Assembly: GCF_001894945.1 (NCBI RefSeq)
Contig: NZ_BCXE01000010.1
Location: 1-64,000, forward strand
Length of the DNA: 64,000 bases
Reading direction: 5' to 3'
From: Rhodococcus ruber NBRC 15591
Lineage (GTDB): Bacteria > Actinomycetota > Actinomycetes > Mycobacteriales > Mycobacteriaceae
Part shown: one piece after another, positions 9,184 to 17,514 of the stretch
How positions within the stretch are numbered: position 1 is the first letter of the stretch
Layout of the letters: each line of letters begins with the position of its first letter
Notes under the pieces: generated by a model
Database searches by the model: none
Seen by the model: only the letters and a program-made list of their open reading frames with translations
Told to the model about the DNA's origin: nothing
Position numbers and translations under genes: made by a program

Positions 9184-10224
9184 ATGAACTCCGAAACCTC
9201 CCGCCCGGATCCGGGCGACGGCGTCACCATGGGCGTGGAGGAGGAGTTCCTGCTCGTGGACCCGGCGTCGGGCCGTCCCACACCGGGGTTCGACGCCCTG
9301 TACGAACAGCTTCCGCAGGTGCCCGGGGTGAACTTCGTCGGCGAGTTGCACCCGACCCAGATCGAGGCGGTGGGCGGGGTGTGCCGAACCCTCGACGACC
9401 TGCGGGCCCAGCTGACCGCGTCCCGGTCCGCCCTCCACGGTGCCGCCCTCCGCTGCGGGATGCGCATTGCCGCCACCGGGGTGCCCGAACGCGACGCCGG
9501 CCCCGGCACCGTCGTCGGGACGGGGCGCCGGGCCGCCATCGCCGACCGGTACCGCGCGCTGGTCGACGACTACCATGCCTGCGGCTGCCACGTGCACGTC
9601 GGCGTCGCCGACCGGGACACCGCGGCCGCCGTGGTGAACCATCTGACCCCGTGGCTGCCCACCCTCGTCGCGCTCGGGGCCAACTCCCGGCGGCACGACG
9701 GGCGTGACACGGGATACGCGAGCTGGCGCATCGTGCAACAGAGCCGGTTTCCCGGTTTCGGCCTGCCCCCGTACCTGCGTTCGGCCCAGCACGCCGCGGA
9801 CCTTGTCGCACGCCTGGTCGGCGCCGGGGTGCTGCTCGACTCGCGGATGACCTTCTGGCTTGCCCGGCCGTCGGTGCACGTGCCGACGGTGGAGATCCGC
9901 GCGGCCGACACCGCGGCCACGGTGGACGGCACGGTCGTGCAGGCCGCCCTGGTCCGGGGTCTGGTCGGCGCGGCGCTCGACGATCTGCGCCGTGGTGTCG
10001 AGGCGCAGGCCGTCGAACCGGAGGTCGGTGCGGCGGCGGTGTGGAGTGCCGCCCGGTACGGTCTCGAGGGTCCGGCGGTGGATGTGCACACCGGCGCCCG
10101 GATCCCGGCTCGGGACCTGCTCACCCGTCTGCTGGACCGCGTCGCACCGGTGCTGCGGACCCACGGTGACCTCGACGTGGTGCGCACACTCCTGCCTGTC
10201 ACGTCCCGCGTACCCACCGCGTGA
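9184..10224 (+). CDS. YbdK-type carboxylate-amine ligase (glutamate-cysteine ligase 2 family)
   Basis: An ATP-dependent ligase of the GCS2 superfamily, 346 residues. Members have weak glutamate-cysteine ligase activity and their natural substrates are mostly unknown. The N-terminal TMGVEEEFLLVD, GELHPTQIE and CGCHVHVGVADRD metal/ATP-site motifs are present, as is FPGFGLPPYL. ATG start. Its 3' end overlaps the convergent pyrimidine-reductase-like gene by 26 bp. Confidence 0.87.
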   Translation: MNSETSRPDPGDGVTMGVEEEFLLVDPASGRPTPGFDALYEQLPQVPGVNFVGELHPTQIEAVGGVCRTLDDLRAQLTASRSALHGAALRCGMRIAATGVPERDAGPGTVVGTGRRAAIADRYRALVDDYHACGCHVHVGVADRDTAAAVVNHLTPWLPTLVALGANSRRHDGRDTGYASWRIVQQSRFPGFGLPPYLRSAQHAADLVARLVGAGVLLDSRMTFWLARPSVHVPTVEIRAADTAATVDGTVVQAALVRGLVGAALDDLRRGVEAQAVEPEVGAAAVWSAARYGLEGPAVDVHTGARIPARDLLTRLLDRVAPVLRTHGDLDVVRTLLPVTSRVPTA

Positions 10225-10951
10225 GCACGGTGCCGTCGTCGTCGGCGAGGATGTGGGCGGGCCGCATCGACGTCGGCGCCGTCCGCGGGGCGGTGGCGAT
10301 CCGGCCCGCCGGGCCGGCGGCGAGCAGCGGCGCCAACGTCAGGCACAGGTCGTCGACCACGCCGTCGGCGATCAGCTGACCGAACAGCCGTGGCCCGCCC
10401 TCGCACAGCGCACGACTCCAGCCCGCCGCCGAGAGGGCGTCCCGCACCGCGTGCCCGTCGATCGAGTGCTCGGCGACCAGTCGCACGTCCGCACCGGCGG
10501 CGGCGAGGGCCCGGCGGCGTTCCTCCGGTGCCGTCTCGCACGTGAGGACGACCGGCGCGACGGTGGTGTCGGTGAACAAGCGGCAGTCGGGGTCGAGGTC
10601 GCACGTCGCGGTGACGACCGCGACCGGCGGAATCTCCGGCAGCCCCGCCTCGGCGCGGCGCGCGCGCAGTCCCCCGCTCGTGCGGGCGCCGCCGTAGTTC
10701 TCGCTGCGGACCGTGCCCGCGCCGACGACGATCACCTCGGCCAGCGCCCGCAACAGACCGAACACCTTCTTGTCCGACGGCGTGCCGAGCCCACCCGAGC
10801 GTCCCTCCACGGCGACGGCACCGTCGAGGGACGACACGAAGTTCACCCGCAGCCACGGGGAGGACAGGTCCGGCGGGTAGGCGTAGAGGGCCCGCAGCTC
10901 GTCGTCGTCGAGTGGACGGGCCGGGCAGGTCGGATCGTCGAGGCGCCGCAT
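10199..10951 (-). CDS. pyrimidine reductase family protein (RibD C-terminal domain)
   Basis: A 250-residue RibD-C-type reductase. The family reduces the ribosyl group of the aminopyrimidine intermediate in riboflavin synthesis, but many actinobacterial members are orphan paralogues outside rib operons, as here. Motifs: WLRVNFVSSLDGAVAVEG, VIVVGAGTVRSENYG, EGGPRLFGQLIADG and an LAPLL C-terminal strand. The ATG at 10951 gives the family length; the frame stays open far upstream only as antisense to the YihY gene. No clear Shine-Dalgarno is visible. Confidence 0.85.
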   Translation of the reverse strand: MRRLDDPTCPARPLDDDELRALYAYPPDLSSPWLRVNFVSSLDGAVAVEGRSGGLGTPSDKKVFGLLRALAEVIVVGAGTVRSENYGGARTSGGLRARRAEAGLPEIPPVAVVTATCDLDPDCRLFTDTTVAPVVLTCETAPEERRRALAAAGADVRLVAEHSIDGHAVRDALSAAGWSRALCEGGPRLFGQLIADGVVDDLCLTLAPLLAAGPAGRIATAPRTAPTSMRPAHILADDDGTVLTRWVRGT

Positions 10952-11065
10952 CGCTCGATCACACCACGCTCCGCCGCGGTCCGGGGGCCCGGCACACCGC
11001 ACCGGCGGCGGTCGCGTGCCGGCCGTGGCGTTTGGTCCGTCCGTGCCACGGGTACATCGGGAACC

Positions 11066-12610
11066 ATGACCGCAGATCACCGGGTCCGCGACGGGTCGGA
11101 GGCCCCGGCCGACGATTCGCGCAAGCCCGACTCGCCGACCGACCTGACCACACCGTCGTGGAAGTACGTGCTGCGCAAGACCGCTCGCGAGTTCAGTCAC
11201 GATCAGTGCACCGACCTCGCCGCCGGCCTCACCTACTACGCCGTCCTGTCGCTGTTCCCCGCTCTCCTCGTGGTCGTGTCGCTCCTCGGCGTGTTCGGCC
11301 AGGGGGGGACGACGGTGGACACGGTGCTGCAACTGGTCGAGGACCTCGGGCCCACCGACGCGGTGAACACGCTGCGCGGCCCCGTCGAACAGTTGGTGCA
11401 GGCACCGACCGCGGGCCTGGCTCTGATCCTCGGTATCGCCGGCGCCCTGTGGTCGGCCTCCGGCTACGTCGGTGCGTTCGGCCGGGCCATGAACCGCATC
11501 TACGAGATCGAGGAGGGGCGACCGATCTGGAAGTTGCGGCCCTGGATGCTCCTCATCACCGCGCTCGCCCTGATCGCAATGGGCGCGACGGCGCTCATGC
11601 TCGTCGTCAGCGGTCCCATCGCCCGGGCCGTGGGAGACGTGATCGGGCTCGGCGAGACTTCGGTGATGATCTGGAACATCGCGAAGTGGCCGGTCATCCT
11701 GCTGCTCGTGATCATGATCATCGCGGTTCTGTATTACGCGACGCCGAACGTGTCGCAGCCCAAGTTCCGCTGGATCAGCATGGGCGCGACCATCGCGATC
11801 GTCACGTGGATCGTGGCGTCCCTCGCGTTCGCCTTCTACGTTTCCAACTTCGGTAGCTACAACAAGACGTACGGCTCGCTCGCCGGCGCGATCGTCTTCC
11901 TCCTGTGGTTGTGGATCACCAACCTCGCGCTGCTGTTCGGCGCGGAGTTCGACGCCGAGCTCGAGCGCGGACGTCAGTTGCAGGCCGGTATCGAGGCGGA
12001 GGAGACGCTGCAGCTGCCGCCCCGGGACACCCGCAACATCGAGAAGAACGAGGAGAAGCGGCAGGAAGACATCGAGCACGGCCGCGAACTCCGGCTCGCG
12101 CACGCCGCGTCGGGCCGCGAAGGCGCCGACGATGCGGAGGGCGACAGACCGGCCCCAGACGTCGCACGACACGGAAAGGACTCGACGATGACCGCGTCCC
12201 CCGGCGGCACGCACAGTGCCACGGACCCGAGCGAACTGTCCACCGCGCAACTGATCGAGCGGCTCAGCATTCAGGTGCCGACCCTCGTGCGCACCGAGGT
12301 CACCCACGCCCTCGACGAGGTGAAAGCCAAGGGTACCCGCGTCGGCGTGGGCGTCGGCGTCGCCGGCGCCGGGCTGATGTTGATCTACCTCGGCGTCGGC
12401 GCCCTCATCGCGACCGCGATCCTGGGGCTCGCCACCGTGCTCTCCCCGTGGCTGGCCGCGTTGATCGTCTCGTTGATCGTCCTGGCGGTCGGCGGCACCC
12501 TGGCCGCTGTCGGCGCGTCGCGGGCCAAGAACTCGGCCCCACCGGTGCCCAGCGAGACGGCGGAGAGTGTCCGCAAGGACGTGAACACCGTGAAGGAGCA
12601 TGTGCGATGA
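11066..12610 (+). CDS. YihY/BrkB membrane protein fused in frame to phage-holin-superfamily (DUF1469-type) protein
   Basis: A 514-residue inner-membrane protein. Residues about 20-310 form a YihY domain with six predicted helices (YYAVLSLFPALLVVVSLLG, GALWSASGYVGAFGRAMNRIYE, YGSLAGAIVFLLWLWITNLA) and a charged C-terminal tail. Without any stop codon the frame continues into a second unit from residue 375 (MTASPGGTHSA...), a two-helix protein of the Actinobacteria-typical holin/DUF1469 superfamily. The downstream unit has its own Shine-Dalgarno (12173-12180) and ATG (12188), so it may also be made separately as 140 residues. In related genomes these are usually two genes (family knowledge). 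Confidence 0.85.
   Translation: MTADHRVRDGSEAPADDSRKPDSPTDLTTPSWKYVLRKTAREFSHDQCTDLAAGLTYYAVLSLFPALLVVVSLLGVFGQGGTTVDTVLQLVEDLGPTDAVNTLRGPVEQLVQAPTAGLALILGIAGALWSASGYVGAFGRAMNRIYEIEEGRPIWKLRPWMLLITALALIAMGATALMLVVSGPIARAVGDVIGLGETSVMIWNIAKWPVILLLVIMIIAVLYYATPNVSQPKFRWISMGATIAIVTWIVASLAFAFYVSNFGSYNKTYGSLAGAIVFLLWLWITNLALLFGAEFDAELERGRQLQAGIEAEETLQLPPRDTRNIEKNEEKRQEDIEHGRELRLAHAASGREGADDAEGDRPAPDVARHGKDSTMTASPGGTHSATDPSELSTAQLIERLSIQVPTLVRTEVTHALDEVKAKGTRVGVGVGVAGAGLMLIYLGVGALIATAILGLATVLSPWLAALIVSLIVLAVGGTLAAVGASRAKNSAPPVPSETAESVRKDVNTVKEHVR
12173..12190 (+). promoter_or_regulatory. internal ribosome binding site and start for the holin-like half
   Basis: GGAAAGGA at 12173-12180 lies seven bases before the in-frame ATG at 12188 inside the long YihY-holin frame. 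It would allow independent translation of a 140-residue two-helix protein. Confidence 0.55.
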
Positions 12611-12846
12611 CCGGTCCCGAACCCGTACCGTCCGTCGAGCAGCAGCGCGCCGAGCTCGCCGCAACCGTCGACGAACTCGCGCAGCGCGTGGACGTGCCGG
12701 CACGCACCAAGGCCGCCGCCCACGAGAAGGTCGAAGCCGCCAAGCAGACCGCTGCCGAGAAACCGCAGATCGTCGCCGCTGTCGTCGGCAGCGTGGTGGC
12801 CGCGCTCGCGGTGCGGGCGGTGGTGCGGCGCCGTCGCCGACGCTGA
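12607..12846 (+). CDS. DUF3618 family small membrane-anchored protein
   Basis: A 79-residue protein that starts with ATGA overlapping the stop of the YihY-holin gene. The N-terminal half is a charged helix (QQRAELAATVDELAQRVDVP), the DUF3618 signature; the C-terminal half is a transmembrane helix (AAVVGSVVAALAVRAVV) followed by a basic RRRRRR tail. DUF3618 genes commonly follow holin-superfamily genes in actinobacteria. The function is unknown; an envelope-stress or membrane-organisation role is only a guess. Confidence 0.85.
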   Translation: MTGPEPVPSVEQQRAELAATVDELAQRVDVPARTKAAAHEKVEAAKQTAAEKPQIVAAVVGSVVAALAVRAVVRRRRRR

Positions 12847-12858
12847 CATCCGCTCACT

Positions 12859-12902
12859 ACACAGTCATCCGCTGCGACGACGGTCGCAGCGGATGACTGT
12901 GT
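12859..12902. terminator. 20-bp perfect hairpin, terminator
   Basis: Arms 12859-12878 and 12883-12902 are perfectly complementary over 20 bp with a 4-base loop, beginning 13 bp after the DUF3618 stop. The arms contain AGTCATCCGCT, which recurs in the hairpin at 13884. Confidence 0.8.
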
Positions 12903-13003
12903 GCGAAGCGGGTGTTGTCCACAGGCGGGCGTTCCATCCACAGATTCGGCCGTTCGGTGGCACGAGCGGCCCGTTCCCGTCACCGTCGCGGCACGCTGAA
13001 GCG

Positions 13004-13897
13004 GTGACCGAACCATTGCTGCGACGTTCCGCACTGGCCGCGGGACACACCGACGCCGAGCTGCGGCGCGCGGTGCGACGCGGGGAACTCCAGCGCCTGA
13101 CCCCGGGCGTGTATCTCGACGCCGACGGCGTGCAGCTCCTCGACGACGTCGGGCGGCACCGACTGCTGGCGCGGACCGTCGGCACCGGACTCCGTCCGGC
13201 CGCCGCGATCAGCCACATCTCCGCGGCGGTCCTGCACGAATTCGACGTGTGGCAGACCGATCTCGCTCTGATCCACACCACCAACGGGCGCTCCGCCGGT
13301 GGGCGCCGGGGCCCAACGCGCTACGTGCACGCGGCGGTGCTCGGCGGCGACGTCGTGCAGCTCGACGGCGTGCGGGTCACCTCACCGGCGCGCACCGTCG
13401 TCGACCTGGCGCGAACGCTGCCCGTGGAGGAGGCCGTCGTCGTCGGGGACAGCGTGCTGCGCCGATATCCCGACCTCGACTTCCGAGCTCACTTCGACGC
13501 GCCGCGCGCGGGGATCGCCGCGGCGCGACGCGTCGTCGGGTTCCTCGACGCCCGGAGCGAAAGCCCCGGCGAGTCCCTGAGCCGGCTGCGCCTGCGCGAC
13601 GCGGGTCTCCCGGCCCCGGTCCTGCAGCGGACGATCCACACCCCGGGCGGTGTGTTCGTCGCGCGCGTCGACTTCTTCTGGGAGCAGTGGGGCCTCGTCG
13701 GCGAATTCGACGGGATGGTCAAGTACGGCACCGTCGACGACGTGCGCGCCGAGAAGCACCGCGAGGACGCGCTGCGTGACCTGGGGCTGCAGGTGGTGCG
13801 GTGGACGTGGCCGGAACTGTTCCGGTTCGACGTGGTCGTGGAGCGACTCCGGCGAGCCGTCCATCGCAGCCGCTCGGCCCCCAGTCATCCGCTGTGA
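13004..13897 (+). CDS. AbiEi-like N-terminal HTH protein with DUF559-like C-terminal domain
   Basis: A 297-residue protein of a large actinobacterial family. The N-terminal part is a winged-helix segment like the AbiEi antitoxin (SALAAGHTDAELRRAVRRGELQRL followed by PGVYL). The C-terminal part looks like a DUF559/Vsr-type endonuclease-fold domain (VARVDFFWEQWGLVGEFDGM, EKHREDALRDLGLQVVRWTW). No AbiEii-type toxin lies next to it, so a toxin-antitoxin role is not supported here. GTG start with no clear Shine-Dalgarno. Related hairpins flank both ends, and the stop codon is inside the downstream one. Confidence 0.75.
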   Translation: MTEPLLRRSALAAGHTDAELRRAVRRGELQRLTPGVYLDADGVQLLDDVGRHRLLARTVGTGLRPAAAISHISAAVLHEFDVWQTDLALIHTTNGRSAGGRRGPTRYVHAAVLGGDVVQLDGVRVTSPARTVVDLARTLPVEEAVVVGDSVLRRYPDLDFRAHFDAPRAGIAAARRVVGFLDARSESPGESLSRLRLRDAGLPAPVLQRTIHTPGGVFVARVDFFWEQWGLVGEFDGMVKYGTVDDVRAEKHREDALRDLGLQVVRWTWPELFRFDVVVERLRRAVHRSRSAPSHPL

Positions 13898-13917
13898 CGA
13901 TCGGAAAAGCGGATGAC
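13884..13917. terminator. hairpin overlapping the end of the AbiEi-like gene
   Basis: GTCATCCGCT (13884-13893) pairs with AGCGGATGAC (13908-13917). The stop codon of the gene at 13895-13897 is in the loop. It lies between convergent genes and shares its arm sequence with the hairpin at 12859. Confidence 0.65.
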
Positions 13918-13931
13918 CGGCGGGCGAGCGG

Positions 13932-15824
13932 TTATCCGCGCAGTTGCTGCTCGAGCGCCTCGAGCACGGACGGGTCCTCGATCGTCGACGGCACCGTGTA
14001 CTGCTCGTGGTCGGCGATCTGCCGCATCGTCTTGCGGAGGATCTTGCCGGAGCGGGTCTTCGGCAGGGCCTGCACCACGGTGACGTCCCGGAACGTCGCC
14101 ACCGCGCCGATCTGCTCGCGCACCATCGCCACGAGTTCCTGCCGCAGCGTCTCCGGATCGATCTCGACACCGGACTTGAGCACCACGTAACCGGACGGCC
14201 GCTGACCCTTGAGCTCGTCGCGGATGCCGACGACCGCGCACTCGGCGACGGCCGGATGCGACGCGACGACGGCCTCCATGCTTCCGGTCGACAGGCGGTG
14301 ACCGGCGACGTTGATGACGTCGTCCGACCTGCCCAGGACGAACACGTAGCCGTCCTCGTCGACGTAGCCGGAATCGCCGGTGAGGTAGTAGCCCGGGAAC
14401 GTCTCCAGGTACGAGCGCCGGTAGCGGTCCTCGTCCTGCCACAGTCCGGTCAGGGTGCCCGGCGGCAGCGGCAGCGCGATCACGATGTTGCCCTCGGTGT
14501 TCGGTCCGACCGGCTTACCCTCCGCGTCGACGATGTCGAGGCGGTAGCCGGGCACCGGCACCGTCGGCGAGCCGGCCTTGATCGGCAGGGGCTCGAGTCC
14601 GCGCAGGTTCGCCGCGATCGCCCATCCGGTCTCGGTCTGCCACCAGTGATCGACGACGGGCCGGTCGAGCACCTTCGTCGCCCACTCGTAGGTGTCCGGG
14701 TCGAGCCGCTCGCCCGCCGCGAACAGCGTCCGCAGGGAGGAGATGTCGTAGTTCTCCAGCTCCTTCGCCTCGGGGTCCGCCTTGCGGACCGCGCGGATCG
14801 CGGTGGGGGCGGTGAACAACGCGACGACGTCGTTCTCGTTGATGATCCGCCAGAACGCACCGGCATCCGGCGTGCCCACCGGTTTGCCCTCGTACATCAC
14901 GGTGGTCGCGCCGATCAGCAGCGGGCCGTAGACGATGTACGAGTGGCCGACGACCCAGCCCACGTCGGAGGCCGTCCACCACACGTCGCCGGGGGAGATG
15001 TCGTAGATGTTGCGCATCGACCAGGTCAGGGCCACCGCGTGCCCGCCGTTGTCGCGCACCACGCCCTTCGGCTTCCCCGTGGTGCCGGAGGTGTAGAGGA
15101 TGTACAGCGGGTCGGTGGCGGCGACGGTCACCGGTTCGGCGGGGGCCGCGTCGGCGACGAGCTCGTCCCAGTCGAACCACGTGGCCAGGGAGGTCTTGTA
15201 GTCGGCCGCCGTGCCCGGGATCATCTCCCGGGCCTTGACGATCACGGTGTGCGGCGGGGTCTGCGACAGCGACAGCGCCTGGTCGACCATCGGCAGGTAT
15301 TCGACGGTGCGACCCGGTTCGAGTCCGCCGGAGGCGGTGACGAGCAGAACGGGCCGGGCGTCGTCGATGCGGGTGGCGAGCTCCTTGGCGGCGAACCCGC
15401 CGAACACCACCGAGTGCACGGCGCCGATGCGGGCGCACGCGAGCATCGCGATCGCCGCCTCCGGGATCATCGGCATGTAGATCACGACGCGATCCCCGGC
15501 GACGACGCCCTGATCGCGCAGCACCCCGGCGAATGCCGCGACCTCGTCCAGCAGCTCGGCGTAGGTGTAGGTGTGCTTGGCGGGGACCATCGCCGAATCC
15601 CAGATCAGAGCGGGCCGGTCGCCGTGCCCGGCCTGCACGTGCCGGTCGAGGGCGTTGAAGCTGGTGTTGAGCGTGGCGTCGGGGAACCAGCGGAACGACG
15701 GTGCCTGCGAGCCGTCGAGGGCCCGCGTCGGCGCGGCCACCCAGTCCACGGCGCGGGCCGCCTCGAGCCAGAATCCCTCGGGATCCTCCACGCTCTGCCG
15801 GAAGGCCTCCGCGTACGAGCTCAT
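13932..15824 (-). CDS. prpE: propionyl-CoA synthetase (acetyl-CoA synthetase family)
   Basis: Activates propionate (or acetate) to its CoA thioester through an acyl-adenylate; a cytoplasmic enzyme of 630 residues. It has the short N-terminal domain typical of PrpE (SYAEAFRQSVEDPEGFWLEA), the AMP-binding P-loop LYILYTSGTTGKPKGVVRD, WWQTETGW, and the acetylatable Lys in PKTRSGKILRKTMRQIAD followed by YTVPSTIEDPSVLE, which is diagnostic for PrpE over Acs. The ATG at 15824 has AGAGGA upstream at slightly long spacing. It is not linked here to methylcitrate-cycle genes. Substrate preference between propionate and acetate is inferred. Confidence 0.88.
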   Translation of the reverse strand: MSSYAEAFRQSVEDPEGFWLEAARAVDWVAAPTRALDGSQAPSFRWFPDATLNTSFNALDRHVQAGHGDRPALIWDSAMVPAKHTYTYAELLDEVAAFAGVLRDQGVVAGDRVVIYMPMIPEAAIAMLACARIGAVHSVVFGGFAAKELATRIDDARPVLLVTASGGLEPGRTVEYLPMVDQALSLSQTPPHTVIVKAREMIPGTAADYKTSLATWFDWDELVADAAPAEPVTVAATDPLYILYTSGTTGKPKGVVRDNGGHAVALTWSMRNIYDISPGDVWWTASDVGWVVGHSYIVYGPLLIGATTVMYEGKPVGTPDAGAFWRIINENDVVALFTAPTAIRAVRKADPEAKELENYDISSLRTLFAAGERLDPDTYEWATKVLDRPVVDHWWQTETGWAIAANLRGLEPLPIKAGSPTVPVPGYRLDIVDAEGKPVGPNTEGNIVIALPLPPGTLTGLWQDEDRYRRSYLETFPGYYLTGDSGYVDEDGYVFVLGRSDDVINVAGHRLSTGSMEAVVASHPAVAECAVVGIRDELKGQRPSGYVVLKSGVEIDPETLRQELVAMVREQIGAVATFRDVTVVQALPKTRSGKILRKTMRQIADHEQYTVPSTIEDPSVLEALEQQLRG

Positions 15825-15951
15825 CGATTCGCATCCTCTCTGACCACAGCTTGTGACGCCGACCACCCTATTCGAGATTCCCCGCCGGAAGGCACTGCCC
15901 GTTCGGCCGGTGCGCCGGGCGGCGCCTCGGCGTCGGTGAGCGGGGTGGCAG

Positions 15952-17454
15952 CTACCGGGGCAGGCCCAGCTTCCGGTAGCGCTCGAGCCGCCGCCGGTAC
16001 CGCAGCGTCGCGTCCTGACCGACCAGCACGCCGAGTTCGCGGGCGACGGCGGCCCCGACGCGTTTGGCGAACTCGGTGGGCTCCTCCGCGGCGTCGGGGA
16101 ACTCGGGGATCACACCGTCGACGACACCGTCGCGCAGCAGATCCCGGGAGCGGATGCCCTGGGCCGCTGCCATCTGCGGGGCGTGCGCGGTGTCGCGGTG
16201 CACGATCGCGCTGGCGCCTTCGGGCGGCAGCGGGGCGAGCCAGCCGTTCTGGGCGCACAGCACCCGGTCGGCGGGCAGCAGCGCCAGGGCGCCGCCGCCG
16301 GTGCCCTGTCCGAGGAGCACCGACACCGTAGGGGTCGGCAGAGTCACCAGGTCGGCCAGGCAGCGGGCGATCTCCGGCGCGAGTCCGCGCTCCTCTGCCT
16401 CCTTCGACAACGAGGCTCCGAGCGTGTCGATCACCAGCACCAGCGGAAGGCGGAGCTCGTCGGCCAGCCGCATCGCGCGCCGCGCCTCACGCAGCGCGCC
16501 CGGACCCATCGTCCGGGCCGCGGACTGGCCGCTGCGGTCCTGACCGAACAGCACGCACGACGCGCCGCGGAACCGGGCGAGCGAGACCAGCACGGTGCGG
16601 TCGGACTCGCCCTGCCCGGTGCCCGACAGCGGAACCTGCGCGGATGCCGCATGCCGCAGCAACTGCCGGATGCCGGGACGATCCCGCCGGCGGGAGAGCA
16701 TCACCGACTGCCACGCCGGAACGTCGGGCACGGCGGCGGCGGAGGTGACCGCGGGACCCGCCGACGCGTCGACGGTCGTCGGCTCGGTGAGCACGCGGAG
16801 CATCCGGTGCACGAGCTGGCGGACCGCGGCGAGGGGCACCACCCCGTCGATCACGCCCTTCTGGGACAGGTTCTCGGCGGTCTGCACGCCCTCCGGGAAG
16901 TCCTCGTGGTAGAGCGCCTGATAGACGCGAGGTCCCAGGAAGCCGACGAGGGCACCGGGTTCCGCGGCGGTGACGTGCCCGAGCGAACCCCACGAGGCGA
17001 ACACCCCGCCGGTGGTGGGGTTGCGCAGGTACACGAGATAGCCGAGGTGCGCGGCCTTGTGGGCGGTGACGGCCGCTGCGATCTTGACCATCTGCACGAA
17101 CGCGAGGGTGCCCTCCTGCATCCGGGTGCCGCCGGACGTGGGGGAGGCGAGCAGCGGCAGCTTCTCCCGCGTGGCGCGTTCCACGGCGAGGACGATGCGC
17201 TCGGCCGCCGCCACCCCGATCGATCCGGCGAGAAAGGCGAACTCGCAGGCGATCACCGCGATGCGCCGGCCGTGCACGGTTCCGACGCCGGTGATCACGG
17301 ACTCGTCCACCCCGGACTTCGCCGCCGCGGCCTCGAGCTCCGCACGGTACTGCTCGTCGGGGTGCACGTCGACGGGGGCGGTGTCCCAGGAGTGGAAGCT
17401 GCCTGCGTCGAGCACGCTGTCGATGAACTCCTGCGCCGAGATCCTGGGGGCCAT
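15952..17454 (-). CDS. accD3: acyl-CoA carboxylase carboxyltransferase, AccD3-like
   Basis: A 500-residue fused carboxyltransferase (beta-like N-half, alpha-like C-half), the type annotated as AccD3 in mycobacteria. Features are FLAGSIGVAAAERI, LASPTSGGTRMQEG, PTTGGVFASWGSLGH, FLGPRVYQALY, a second-half LGQGTGGGALALLPADRVL, and LPPEGASAIVHRDTAHA. Such subunits transfer CO2 from carboxybiotin to acyl-CoA; the biotinylated partner is not in the window. The ATG at 17454 gives the usual length. In M. tuberculosis accD3 lies directly next to prrA and echA6; here those genes are separated by insertions. Confidence 0.9.
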   Translation of the reverse strand: MAPRISAQEFIDSVLDAGSFHSWDTAPVDVHPDEQYRAELEAAAAKSGVDESVITGVGTVHGRRIAVIACEFAFLAGSIGVAAAERIVLAVERATREKLPLLASPTSGGTRMQEGTLAFVQMVKIAAAVTAHKAAHLGYLVYLRNPTTGGVFASWGSLGHVTAAEPGALVGFLGPRVYQALYHEDFPEGVQTAENLSQKGVIDGVVPLAAVRQLVHRMLRVLTEPTTVDASAGPAVTSAAAVPDVPAWQSVMLSRRRDRPGIRQLLRHAASAQVPLSGTGQGESDRTVLVSLARFRGASCVLFGQDRSGQSAARTMGPGALREARRAMRLADELRLPLVLVIDTLGASLSKEAEERGLAPEIARCLADLVTLPTPTVSVLLGQGTGGGALALLPADRVLCAQNGWLAPLPPEGASAIVHRDTAHAPQMAAAQGIRSRDLLRDGVVDGVIPEFPDAAEEPTEFAKRVGAAVARELGVLVGQDATLRYRRRLERYRKLGLPR

Positions 17455-17466
17455 GGCACGACCCTA

Positions 17467-17512
17467 GCGGTGTGTCCTTCGGGCGCCTCCAGCCTCCCGA
17501 AGGACACACCGC
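17467..17512. terminator. perfect 17-bp hairpin upstream of accD3 / after ABC permease
   Basis: GCGGTGTGTCCTTCGGG (17467-17483) pairs exactly with 17496-17512, with a 12-base loop. It lies 2 bp after the ABC permease stop (minus strand), so it probably terminates that operon. It resembles the hairpin at 7343. Confidence 0.75.
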
Positions 17513-17514
17513 CG

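Noticed and set aside
11066-12846. Prophage lysis cassette because of the holin-superfamily domain
   Set aside because: No endolysin, structural or integrase genes; YihY/DUF1469/DUF3618 clusters are chromosomal backbone in actinobacteria.
13004-13897. Type IV AbiE toxin-antitoxin system
   Set aside because: Only the AbiEi-like domain is present; no nucleotidyltransferase AbiEii gene adjoins it.
13932-15824. Acetyl-CoA synthetase (acs)
   Set aside because: The C-terminal YTVPSTIEDPSVLE and short N-terminus fit PrpE better than Acs, though acetate activity is possible.
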